13,091 nt of DNA, from assembly GCA_964387625.1 (NCBI GenBank), contig CAYLWN010000026.1, positions 1 to 13,091 on the forward strand, in the 5' to 3' direction. This document shows positions 5,485-13,091 of the stretch, piece by piece. The position numbers were made by a program, and so were the translations under genes. Position 1 is the first letter of the stretch; each line of letters begins with the position of its first letter. Origin of the DNA: CAYLWN01 sp964387625 (GTDB lineage: Bacteria; Patescibacteriota; Microgenomatia; UBA10105). Below the pieces are notes generated by a model that did no database searches, was not told where the DNA came from, and saw nothing but the letters and a program-made list of their open reading frames with translations.

Positions 5485-8400
5485 ATGAAATTAATATCGA
5501 ATAATATTGTTTTAAATATATATTTAATTATAAAAAGAAGTTTATCTACTGTGATAGTCGTGCTGCTTTTTTTATTATTAATCTCGTCATACAAGCCTGT
5601 ACACGCTTTGTCATCATCTTCATTCCAAGAAATAATTATTGATTCTGCTTCAGATGGTACGCCCACTGATCCCTGGGGTAAAGGGTATGGGGATCTCAAC
5701 GGAGACGGGAAAATTGACATTCTCATCGGTTCTATGGGAAGTGGACTTGCCTGGTATCAAAATCCGGGAACGGTGACTTCAACATGGACAAGAAGGGTCA
5801 TCAATACAGGTGCGCACAGCACTGATGTCGAGATAGGCGATATTGACGGGGACGGAGATAATGATGTGGTGGCTGTCACCAGTTCCAACACCCGCTGGTA
5901 TAGAAATAATGACGGTTTGGGTACCAGCTGGACTGCATTCACGGTAGGTAATCGAGTGATGCATGATCTGGAATTGGCGGATTTTAACGGTGACGGGCGA
6001 TTGGACGTGGTGACCCGCAACCAGGGAAGCGACGGTAATGAAGTTTATCTCTATATGCAATCGAGTTCCGGAACATTTATCGAATCCGGCCGTACCGATA
6101 TGCCGTGGGGTGAAGGATTGCTTGTCCACGACCTCGACGGAGATGGAGACCAGGACATTATCTGGAATGATGTCTGGCTGCAAAACCCAGGTACCGGAGC
6201 CGGAATTTCGAATTGGGCAAAATATACCTACACGTCCTCTCCCTGGCATGACAACACTTTTATCGCCGTTTGTGACATGAATAAGGACGGCAGAAAAGAT
6301 ATTGTCATGTCGCCTTCAGAGTGGCAGGGCGGCACCTATCGCATCAGCTATTTTCAAACCCCCGTTAATCCTACTACATCGAACTGGCCTGAGATTGTCA
6401 TTGACAGTAATGTTGAAACCATTCACCACTTTGTCGGCTGCGGTGACTTTGACCGCGACGGTGATATGGATATTGCCGCGGCCGAGATGCAACAGGGATC
6501 TGATCCTGATGAGGTAAAAATTTATGAAAATACCGGCACTTCTTTTGTCAAGCGAGTCATTGATACTGGCGGTTCTCACAGTATGCGGATAGTTGATATC
6601 GATGGCGACGGAGATCTTGACCTGTTCGGCGCCAATTGGAGTGGAGCCCAGGATGTCAAGCTTTGGATTAATAATAGTAGTCCTTCCACATTACCTCTAA
6701 ACCAATGGACATACATAAAAGCAGATTCGAGCAGGACGAGCTGGAAATTCGGCATAGATGCAACACTCGACGTGACGGGTGACGGATACAAAGATATTAT
6801 TTCGGGCCAGTACTTTTACCGTAATCCCGGAGGAGTAATGACGGGTACCTGGCCACGGACAACACTTCCGAATGTAGGAGGCGAGTCTCCTGACGGACTC
6901 CTGTTAGTCAATATAGATGATGATGCTTTTGGCGACGCTATTGCCATGAACGCGAACGGAGAAGTATTTTGGCTTGAAGCCACTACCTTAAACGGCAGTG
7001 CCTGGACGAACCGGGGGATGATTGGTGATGTGGGTGCAGCAGATGAAGGAATCAGTACCCAAGGGTATACGCTCAGCCAGATAGTAGCCGGCGGGAAACC
7101 TGAAATCGTTATAAACGTTGCCGAACGGCTCGCGTACTTTGAAATTCCCTCAAACCCAACTATCGTACCGTGGCCGATGAAATCAATCAGAAGTACCGGT
7201 GTCCAGGAGCCGGAAGGGGTATTCCTGGGAGATATTGACGGCGATGGCGATCTTGATATTGCATCCAACTTGAATACCACGACGGTTGCCTGGTGGAGAA
7301 ATCCGGGAAACGGAACCGAAAACTGGCAATATTTCACCATCGGATCAGTCCCCAGTTACTTTGTTGACCGAGTAGGTCTGGCTGACCTTGATGGCGATGG
7401 CGATTTGGATCTGGCAGTCACTGCTGCCAATGGAGACAACAATGGCGTCTATTGGTTTAGAAGTCCGGCAACCAAAACCAACGCCTGGACCAGAATCACT
7501 ATCCTATCAAATGCAACTGTTGACACTATGAACAGTATGGATGTAGCTGATATGGATCAAGACGGTGATCCTGATATTATCACCGCTGAACATCGAGGTG
7601 ATCAACGGTTATTTATTCTGGAAAATAATGGCAGCGGTACATTTATGGTTCATACAATCAGTACTGGTATTGAAAATCATCTTGGTGCCAGGGTTTTTGA
7701 TTTAGATAATGATGGAGATTTGGATATTATCGGTATTGCTTGGGATAGTTATCAAAACCTTCATATTTGGCGTAATGATGCATTATCTTCAGGTATCCAA
7801 GTATCACCTACACCCAGTCCCTTGGCTTCAAACCTACCATCTCCGTCGTCCACAGCCACATTTACCATCGGTGAAACAAATTTATTACCCAATGATGATT
7901 CTAGCAATGCAAATTTAATAGTTTCCCAGAAAGTAACTTTGTCTCAAAGCGCAACTTTACAAAGCCTTAGCTTTTATGTCATTAATGCTGCCGGAAAACT
8001 ACGTTTAGGTATCTACAATGATGTTGGTGGTCAACCTGGCAATTTGCTCACCCAAACCGCTGAATTTAATCCAATAGTTGGCTGGAATACTCAAAACGTC
8101 TTAGCTTCAGTTTTGTTACCAACAGGTGATTACTGGTTAGCTTACATGCCTTCTGATAACAATTTGCATTTTAGTATGGATACTACTGGTTCTGGTGCTT
8201 GGGCTAGTGTTTTGTATGGATCAATGCCGGTAACATTTCCCCAACCAATAACAACTGGTGCGTACCATTGGTCATTTTATGCCACTTTTACTATCAACAG
8301 TACTCCTACTCCTACACCCAATCCAGCTGATGTTAATGGTAGCGGAGGAGTAGATTTCAATGATCTGAAATTAATCTTATCCAATTGGTTGGGATTAGGA

Positions 8401-8490
8401 AGTTGTGCAACTTTTGTCTGCGATTTAAATTCTGACTCCAAAATCAATGCCTGGGATGCTTCACTGGTAATTGCCAATTGGGGAAACTAA
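5485..8490 (+). CDS. Exported FG-GAP/VCBS-type double beta-propeller with beta-sandwich domain and dockerin
   Basis: This is a 1001-residue protein. Residues 1-41 form a long signal peptide (cleavage probably after PVHA). Thirteen calcium-binding FG-GAP/VCBS-like motifs follow, such as DLNGDGKIDI (70), DIDGDGDNDV (120), DFNGDGRLDV (166), DLDGDGDQDI (217), DFDRDGDMDI (321), DIDGDGDLDL (371), DIDGDGDLDI (583), DLDGDGDLDL (634) and DLDNDGDLDI (739). A degenerate one, GKPEIVI, lies near 537. The spacing of about 50 residues gives seven motifs before residue 400 and seven after, matching two seven-bladed integrin-alpha-like propellers. A linker at 774-790 leads to a beta-rich domain (about 795-935: LQSLSFYVINAAGKLRLGIYND..., WLAYMP), probably a jelly-roll type. 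Residues 948-1001 are a dockerin with the loops DVNGSGGVDFND and DLNSDSKINAWD. Such propellers typically mediate adhesion or ligand binding outside the cell; the ligand is unknown. Base composition drops after about 7560. Confidence 0.88.
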   Translation: MKLISNNIVLNIYLIIKRSLSTVIVVLLFLLLISSYKPVHALSSSSFQEIIIDSASDGTPTDPWGKGYGDLNGDGKIDILIGSMGSGLAWYQNPGTVTSTWTRRVINTGAHSTDVEIGDIDGDGDNDVVAVTSSNTRWYRNNDGLGTSWTAFTVGNRVMHDLELADFNGDGRLDVVTRNQGSDGNEVYLYMQSSSGTFIESGRTDMPWGEGLLVHDLDGDGDQDIIWNDVWLQNPGTGAGISNWAKYTYTSSPWHDNTFIAVCDMNKDGRKDIVMSPSEWQGGTYRISYFQTPVNPTTSNWPEIVIDSNVETIHHFVGCGDFDRDGDMDIAAAEMQQGSDPDEVKIYENTGTSFVKRVIDTGGSHSMRIVDIDGDGDLDLFGANWSGAQDVKLWINNSSPSTLPLNQWTYIKADSSRTSWKFGIDATLDVTGDGYKDIISGQYFYRNPGGVMTGTWPRTTLPNVGGESPDGLLLVNIDDDAFGDAIAMNANGEVFWLEATTLNGSAWTNRGMIGDVGAADEGISTQGYTLSQIVAGGKPEIVINVAERLAYFEIPSNPTIVPWPMKSIRSTGVQEPEGVFLGDIDGDGDLDIASNLNTTTVAWWRNPGNGTENWQYFTIGSVPSYFVDRVGLADLDGDGDLDLAVTAANGDNNGVYWFRSPATKTNAWTRITILSNATVDTMNSMDVADMDQDGDPDIITAEHRGDQRLFILENNGSGTFMVHTISTGIENHLGARVFDLDNDGDLDIIGIAWDSYQNLHIWRNDALSSGIQVSPTPSPLASNLPSPSSTATFTIGETNLLPNDDSSNANLIVSQKVTLSQSATLQSLSFYVINAAGKLRLGIYNDVGGQPGNLLTQTAEFNPIVGWNTQNVLASVLLPTGDYWLAYMPSDNNLHFSMDTTGSGAWASVLYGSMPVTFPQPITTGAYHWSFYATFTINSTPTPTPNPADVNGSGGVDFNDLKLILSNWLGLGSCATFVCDLNSDSKINAWDASLVIANWGN

Positions 8491-8491
8491 T

Positions 8492-8520
8492 TTTACAAGT
8501 AAAAGTTATACATTTATAAT
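8492..8520 (+). promoter_or_regulatory. Sigma70-like promoter for the gene at 8537
   Basis: TTTACA (8492-8497) and TATAAT (8515-8520) are separated by exactly 17 nt, a near-consensus housekeeping promoter, starting just after the upstream stop (8488-8490). Transcription would begin around 8527, leaving roughly 10 nt before the ATG at 8537. That is too short for a Shine-Dalgarno site, and none is present. A second TATAAT at 8522-8527 lacks a good -35. If used, this promoter makes the downstream gene an independent, nearly leaderless transcription unit. Confidence 0.6.
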
Positions 8521-8536
8521 GTATAATTTATAATTA
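8520..8536 (+). repeat. AT-rich leader element TGTATAATTTATAATTA (copy 2)
   Basis: It is identical to 409-425 and, like it, abuts the ATG of a propeller/half-dockerin gene. The similarity continues into the coding region: 409-471 and 8520-8582 differ at only two bases. The promoter-leader and the signal-peptide start were therefore duplicated or exchanged as one unit. Confidence 0.75.
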
Positions 8537-11500
8537 ATGATAAAATTTAATTTTAAATTTCCTTATCTTAAAAAATTTATTATAAAGATAATTCCAATAT
8601 TCATTATTCTTTATTCAATATTCTTTATTCATGCTTCCGTATTTGCCCAACAAACTGATTGGCCAATGAATGGTGCTAACCCGCAAAGAACTTCACATAA
8701 TTCTGTTGAAATACCGGGAAACTTGAATCCTGTTTGGTATCGGCCAATTGATCCATATATTGATAACAAAGTCCAATTGATTGCAGCAGATAACAAAGTC
8801 TTTATTTCCACCTCCAAAGGATTGTATGCTTACAATGCTCAAGACGGTTCTCCTGCCTGGTCAAACATCACCGATCCATGCAAATGTTATGGCACGGAAA
8901 TGCCGCTGGGTAATTCTCCCACCTATTTTAATGGTATTTTGTATGTAGGAGGTTTTGATCATAAAATCCATGCAGTGAACGCATCAAATGGCACCTTAAA
9001 ATCTGGTTGGAACTTTGTTCAAGCTGGATCCGGATTTGATACAAACCCGTTAGTTATCAACGATTCCTACACCAATAACCAACCCATTGTTTTTGCCGGT
9101 AACAGAGATGGATATATGTATGCTCTGGATGGAAATACCGGAGCTTTGAAATGGAAATTCCTAACTCAAGGACCGATCCATTATTCAGCTGCATATAAAA
9201 GTGGTGTGGTGTATTTTGCTTCTGATGATGCTTATGCATATGCTTTAAATGTGTCAAATGGATCACAGGTTTGGAAATCTGGTAAATTCCCCGGAGTTGG
9301 ATTTGACATGTACTGGCCGGTGATTTGGACTGACACTTATCCATCATCACCCACTTATAACCAAGATTTTGTAATCATGGCTGGATCAATGAAAGCCGGC
9401 CGTTGGGTATGTGAAACAGGATATGGTTGTCAAATCCACAGTCCCAATTTTGAAATGTTTGATGGCAAACCTGGTTGTACCAATACAACCAGCCAAAACT
9501 ATCTTTGGCAAAGCAGTACGCCTACGTTAAGTTGCGATACTATTTTCAATTACTATAACAGCAATCCTAAATGGGGAAGTCAGAAACCCTGGTGGCGGAT
9601 AATTTTTATCCTAAACCGTAATACTGGTACAGAATACACTCCTTATGCTCCCTTTAATCCTTCCGGTTTTGACGGCGACGGTCAGGGATATTGGCAACCA
9701 CCTGTCATCGGTGGTGATAATGTGCTTTATCAGCGTATTGGACACATTAATAGCGGTAATGGAGGTTGTAGTGGCTGGATAACAGGTTGGAAGTTTGGAA
9801 CTAAATATATAAGCCTTGTTTCTACAGAAAGTGCGGCTTGTGATGAGCCTTCTGCTTTTACCAGCGGTGGCGATTTAATATATTATGGTGAAGGATCATT
9901 TAACCATGAAGGTTTTGGCACTATAGATACTCAAAATCCTCAAGGTGGAGATTGGAAGTTTACGAACATTTCTTTGGTACCAGGTTCCACAACTAAATAT
10001 CAGGAACTGAGTCTTTGGGGTAAATTTGGTTCCCAAAGCGGTGCCTATTCTTATATGGACGGTTTTTTAAATTACAGCCCGATTCCATATAATGGTAAAC
10101 TCTATGTGATTAACGGTAACGTGCTTTTTGCTTTAAATGCATCCGGTACAGCGAATTCACCTTTATCGACAGCTCCAATTCCTGGTAATCAAGTACCAGC
10201 AATGATACCTTCAACTCAAACACAACTCCAACAGCGATTATATGATGAAATCCAGAAAATGCTAACTGCCGGTCACTTGCGTCCTGGATTTCATTCATCA
10301 GGACTAACCAGCCAATGGATGGCTGGAGCTTATAATTATCCGATACCCGGTGATCATTTAACTGAATATTTCCATAATCCAGCTGATACAGTTATCACAT
10401 TGATTCATGTTCTGGATTATATTAACTTACATCCAGAGAATAGTTTGTTACAATCATTGATTACCCCTATTAAAAATTATCTGCAGACAAATTACGGATC
10501 TAATGCACTGTATGATTTCACCAAATACGCTAATATCGGTTGGAAAAACGGTGCAAAAAGAGAACAGTATGATGACATGCCGGAATTGACAAACCAATTA
10601 GCGGAAGATTATGATGCTAATTATAATGTCGCCAGTAAACCTAGAACTTGTATTTGGACATACAACAATTTACGCATTGGATCAAATACTAATTCAGGTT
10701 GTCCTTATGACGGTGGTTTTCCTCCGGAATCTTTGTATGCCGGTTGGAAGTATGCCCAAACATTTCCTGGTACTGCTAGTACTATTTTCAATGATATGAG
10801 AAATAAACTAAGTATTGCCGGGTCGGGTAATGATATGACTAATGCTAATTTGATCAAATACCCTTATATTTTAAATCAATATATCATCGGCTATCGTGGT
10901 TACGTGGAGCTAGATAAACTAGCTAATAATCTTTCTAATATATCGCAAAGCAGCAAATACGCTGAATATACCCGTCTGCTATCACTTAGATGGAACAATT
11001 ATAATAAAGACACTATTTTAAGCCGTGAAGAAAACGAGTTTAACGGTACTTTAAATGCTGCCCGTAATTTTATGTATATGACACCTGAATTGGGTGATTT
11101 GATGCGGACAAATGTTTTAGCAAAAGCCCAAGCTACCGTTGATCAATATCAAATTCTTACTCCCAACTGGTTTGTCAGTAAATTTAATCATTCTGGCCCT
11201 GAATCATACGCCCAACCTCTTTATGATTATCCAGCTCTTTTCCAAGCCCGTGCGTATATTCTTAAACAGCCTTTTGAGGAGTTAGTTAAATATCTTGATG
11301 TACCTGCTTTTGAAAAAGGGGATTTATTTTATATCCAAAATTTAGTTGCAGCTTTGGAAGCTCCGTCAAATGGCACAACACCAACTCCAGTTCCATCACC
11401 AACTGTTCAACCATCACCCAGCCCATCCTACACCATTCCTGAATTGAAAACATTATTATCCAATTGGCTCACATCATTAGATACCAATTATTTTAACCAG

Positions 11501-11554
11501 GATAATAAAGTCAATAGTCTTGATGCGTCGTGGGTGATTAAGTGGATACATTAA
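8537..11554 (+). CDS. Exported PQQ-type beta-propeller/helical-domain/half-dockerin protein, full-length paralog of the gene at 426
   Basis: This 1005-residue protein has the same architecture as the product of 426-3407. The signal peptide is 1-37 (cleavage after SVFA, no LPAGRQD insertion). Propeller blades occupy about 43-550 (KVFISTSKGLYAYNAQDG, KIHAVNASNG, YMYALDGNTGALKWKF, AYALNVSNGSQVWKS). The unrecognised helical domain spans about 558-940 (EIQKMLTAGHLRPGF, NPADTV, NGAKREQ, AGWKYAQ, LSLRWNN, ARNFMYMTPE, DVPAFEKGDLFYIQ). A Pro/Ser/Thr linker and a 41-residue half-dockerin (965-1005) follow. Over the first 61 mature residues from DWP the two copies share 36 identities by hand count. This copy has extra cysteines absent from the other (TDPCKCYG, CETGYGC, KPGCT, LSCD), suggesting disulfides and export to an oxidising environment. 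In the half-dockerin loop, N at position 3 is kept (NQDNKVNSLD) whereas the other copy has F. Function is unknown; an extracellular binding or carbohydrate-related role is inference. Confidence 0.88.
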   Translation: MIKFNFKFPYLKKFIIKIIPIFIILYSIFFIHASVFAQQTDWPMNGANPQRTSHNSVEIPGNLNPVWYRPIDPYIDNKVQLIAADNKVFISTSKGLYAYNAQDGSPAWSNITDPCKCYGTEMPLGNSPTYFNGILYVGGFDHKIHAVNASNGTLKSGWNFVQAGSGFDTNPLVINDSYTNNQPIVFAGNRDGYMYALDGNTGALKWKFLTQGPIHYSAAYKSGVVYFASDDAYAYALNVSNGSQVWKSGKFPGVGFDMYWPVIWTDTYPSSPTYNQDFVIMAGSMKAGRWVCETGYGCQIHSPNFEMFDGKPGCTNTTSQNYLWQSSTPTLSCDTIFNYYNSNPKWGSQKPWWRIIFILNRNTGTEYTPYAPFNPSGFDGDGQGYWQPPVIGGDNVLYQRIGHINSGNGGCSGWITGWKFGTKYISLVSTESAACDEPSAFTSGGDLIYYGEGSFNHEGFGTIDTQNPQGGDWKFTNISLVPGSTTKYQELSLWGKFGSQSGAYSYMDGFLNYSPIPYNGKLYVINGNVLFALNASGTANSPLSTAPIPGNQVPAMIPSTQTQLQQRLYDEIQKMLTAGHLRPGFHSSGLTSQWMAGAYNYPIPGDHLTEYFHNPADTVITLIHVLDYINLHPENSLLQSLITPIKNYLQTNYGSNALYDFTKYANIGWKNGAKREQYDDMPELTNQLAEDYDANYNVASKPRTCIWTYNNLRIGSNTNSGCPYDGGFPPESLYAGWKYAQTFPGTASTIFNDMRNKLSIAGSGNDMTNANLIKYPYILNQYIIGYRGYVELDKLANNLSNISQSSKYAEYTRLLSLRWNNYNKDTILSREENEFNGTLNAARNFMYMTPELGDLMRTNVLAKAQATVDQYQILTPNWFVSKFNHSGPESYAQPLYDYPALFQARAYILKQPFEELVKYLDVPAFEKGDLFYIQNLVAALEAPSNGTTPTPVPSPTVQPSPSPSYTIPELKTLLSNWLTSLDTNYFNQDNKVNSLDASWVIKWIH
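11381..11494 (+). repeat. Near-identical 3' module (linker plus half-dockerin), copy 2
   Basis: This is the partner of 3234-3347: 112 of 114 bases match, including 74 consecutive identical bases at the 5' side. The two differences (11455 and 11464) are both synonymous third-position changes. Confidence 0.85.
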
Positions 11555-11715
11555 TGAATAATGTACAATTTATAATTAGTTATAAGTGATAAGAGATAAG
11601 TAGAAGATTAATGATTATTGAATAGAGCACATAACAATGTTAAATTAAGTTATTAAAATTATAAAATTAAAACAATGAAAATTAATTTAAAATTAAAAAT
11701 AAATAATTATTTATT
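11555..11715. other. AT-rich intergenic region with a third leader-element copy (11562-11578)
   Basis: TGTACAATTTATAATTA at 11562-11578 differs by one base from the elements before 426 and 8537. Here it is not followed by an ATG and gene but by GTTATAAGTGATAAG, so it may mark the vestige of a lost gene start. The remainder is A/T-rich, including the leader of the truncated gene at 11716, with no hairpin terminator or clear -35/-10 pair that I can support. Confidence 0.4.
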
Positions 11716-12081
11716 ATGACACAGTTTAAACTTTATAAACTGATATTTATTTTTATCTTTTTATATATATTGATAGTGATAAGTTATGCACCTATTTTTG
11801 CACAAACACAAACTGATTGGCCGATGACTGCTGCCAATCCCGAACGGAATTCACATAATTCCGTTGAAGTGCGAGGTAATTTGAGCGTAGATTGGTATCG
11901 GGTTATTGACCCCTTTATTGACACTAAAGTCCAAGTTATCGATGCTGCAGGTAAAGTGTTTATCGCTACCTCCCAAGGTCTCTTCGCTTTTGACTCAACC
12001 ACCAATGGCTTTAGCTTTTTAGGTAATGTCCTAGTCGATATTTCTGATACTAATAAAATTTTTAGCCTGATATTTAGATAA
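11716..12081 (+). pseudogene. Truncated third copy of the propeller protein (signal peptide plus first blade only)
   Basis: The frame encodes 121 residues. Residues 1-29 form a signal peptide (MTQFKLYKLIFIFIFLYILIV..., cleavage after PIFA). The next stretch follows the paralogs closely (TDWPMTAANPERNSHNSVE, YRVIDPFIDTKVQVI, KVFIATSQGLFAFDS). Similarity ends near residue 95; the last 25 or so residues (NVLVDISDTNKIFSLIFR) match nothing in the sister proteins in this frame, and the other frames do not restore homology. A single blade cannot make a propeller. The parsimonious reading is a deletion remnant in which the body was lost and the next paralog now starts 4 nt downstream. It could still be expressed as a short secreted fragment. 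There is no Shine-Dalgarno site, and the A/T-only leader resembles that before 3563. Confidence 0.7.
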
Positions 12082-12085
12082 ACTT

Positions 12086-13091
12086 ATGCTCAAATTAATC
12101 TTATTTTTCCTATTGGTTCCTGCTTGTCTGTTTTTGGCGGGGCTATACAATATTTCCCCGGTATACGCGGCAACCGTTCCTTGCACCTTAAATTGCCCCT
12201 CCCTTTCTCCCGGTACTTTGACCGGTGATTGGCCGATGGCGGGCGGTAATCAGCAACGCACCAATTGGAATAGCGAAGCGGTATCGGGAAGCCTTCGTGT
12301 TGATTGGTTCCGTGTTATCGATCCTTTTGTCGATAACAAAGTTCAGGTTATCGCTGCGGCCGACAAAATCTTTCTTTCTACTTCCAAGGGTTTGTATGCC
12401 TTTGATACCAGTGGTAATAAACTCTGGGAGTATGGTTTAGCAGTTCCCCCGGGCAATGCTCCTACTTTTGCCAACGGCAATGTTTATCTACCCGGTTACG
12501 ACCACCACATCTTTGCCCTCAACGCCAATTCGGGCCAATCTTTAGGCGGATATATTCCCTTTGAAGCTGGGGCTGGGTTTGAAACTACACCGCTCATCGT
12601 CCAAGACTCGTACACTGGAAACCAACCGGTCATTCTGATCGGCAATAATGATGGCAACTTCTATTCGTTAAATGCTATAACTGGCGCTTTGAAATGGCAA
12701 TATCCTACGGGAGGGGCCATCCGTTTTTCAGCAGCCTATAAAAACGGAGTCGTCTATTTTGCTTCCGACGACTCGTATGCTTATGCTCTTAATGTTACCG
12801 ACGGCACCCTCAAATGGAAATCTGCCAAACTTCCCGGTAGTGGTTTTGATAACTATTGGCCGGTCATCTATACCGATCCGACAAGCGGTACAGACTACGC
12901 CATCTTTACCGCTTCGAAAAAAGCCGCCTATTCCTGGTGGAACAGTTCAGTCGATTATCAAGCCGAAAATTTGGATGGCGGTACTCTCTGGAATTCCTGC
13001 ACTTCTACTACACCACCCCCGTTGGTGCCTTGGGTAAGTGGGGCAACAGTGCTTGTTTATTCCCTCCCTTTTAATGATTTCAACAACATAT
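12086..13091 (+). CDS. N-terminal part of a fourth PQQ-type propeller paralog, 3' truncated by the window edge
   Basis: Translating from the ATG at 12086 gives 335 open codons with no stop to the window end. The signal peptide is MLKLILFFLLVPACLFLAGLYNISPVYA (28). A VPAC sequence inside its core makes a lipoprotein reading conceivable but weak, because Pro sits at the second lipobox position. After a short Cys-containing segment (VPCTLNCPS) the mature region follows the family: DWPMAGGNQQRTNW, WFRVIDPFVDNKVQVI, then blades KIFLSTSKGLYAFDTSG, HIFALNANSGQ, NFYSLNAITGALKWQYP and AYALNVTDGTLKWKS. It continues into the insertion region (DYAIFTASKKAAYSWW). By analogy it should continue for several hundred residues to a helical domain and half-dockerin, but that is prediction. 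It starts 4 nt after the stop of the truncated copy, lacks the AT-rich leader of its sisters, and has visibly more G/C at third positions than the truncated copy. Confidence 0.85.
   Translation, partial: MLKLILFFLLVPACLFLAGLYNISPVYAATVPCTLNCPSLSPGTLTGDWPMAGGNQQRTNWNSEAVSGSLRVDWFRVIDPFVDNKVQVIAAADKIFLSTSKGLYAFDTSGNKLWEYGLAVPPGNAPTFANGNVYLPGYDHHIFALNANSGQSLGGYIPFEAGAGFETTPLIVQDSYTGNQPVILIGNNDGNFYSLNAITGALKWQYPTGGAIRFSAAYKNGVVYFASDDSYAYALNVTDGTLKWKSAKLPGSGFDNYWPVIYTDPTSGTDYAIFTASKKAAYSWWNSSVDYQAENLDGGTLWNSCTSTTPPPLVPWVSGATVLVYSLPFNDFNNI

Noticed and set aside
5757..7340. Long minus-strand ORFs (up to 174 codons at 6816-7340) opposite the double-propeller gene
   Set aside because: Repeated GAT/GAC-rich calcium motifs leave few stops on the opposite strand. 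The translated products are low-complexity Ser/Pro repeats mirroring the blades, with no recognisable domain.
5170..8477. Two similar minus-strand ORFs (5170-5370 and 8277-8477) sharing an ESEFKSQTKVAQL-type sequence
   Set aside because: They are antisense reads of the conserved dockerin-coding DNA; their similarity is inherited from the sense strand, and they have no independent start signals.
12000..12081. A simple frameshift explaining the truncated paralog at 11716
   Set aside because: Reading 12000-12081 in the other frames does not recover the expected second-blade sequence, so deletion or replacement fits better than a one-base indel or sequencing slip.

Overview
The window reads as a secreted or surface-protein island from an ultra-small, host-associated-type bacterium of the Candidate Phyla Radiation (Patescibacteria), most likely the Microgenomates side. 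This is inference from several features together. The sequence is moderately AT-rich. Starts lack visible Shine-Dalgarno sequences. The exported proteins are very large and end in Pro/Ser/Thr linkers plus dockerin-type tails. There are short GC-rich palindromes between genes, and one inside a gene (the 'LPAGRQ' type), of a kind I associate with these genomes. TGA acts as a normal stop: the gene ending at 5419 stops at TGA exactly where its paralogous tails stop with TAA. This argues against the glycine-TGA code of Gracilibacteria/Absconditabacteria.

Layout, all on the + strand: (1) 1-224, the tail of a gene ending in a complete dockerin; (2) 225-425, an intergenic cluster of four palindromes; (3) 426-3407, a PQQ-type beta-propeller plus an unrecognised helical domain plus a half-dockerin; (4) 3408-3664, a palindromic repeat and what looks like the dead 5' end of another paralog; (5) 3665-5419, a right-handed beta-helix protein with a complete dockerin; (6) 5485-8490, a protein with about fourteen FG-GAP/VCBS-like blades, a beta-sandwich-like domain and a complete dockerin; (7) 8537-11554, a second full copy of the propeller/helical/half-dockerin protein; (8) 11716-12081, a truncated third copy; (9) 12086-13091, the first 335 codons of a fourth copy, running off the window.

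Every gene with an intact 5' end starts with an export signal, and every gene with an intact 3' end finishes in a dockerin or half-dockerin. The set therefore looks like different outward-facing binding or enzymatic modules displayed through one shared C-terminal attachment code. No cohesin or other partner is visible here. Paralog ends (signal peptide, linker, dockerin) are far more alike at DNA level than their centres, base composition shifts inside genes, and broken copies lie between intact ones. Together this suggests an actively recombining family that swaps or duplicates modules. No RNA genes, CRISPR arrays, transposases or metabolic genes are visible.
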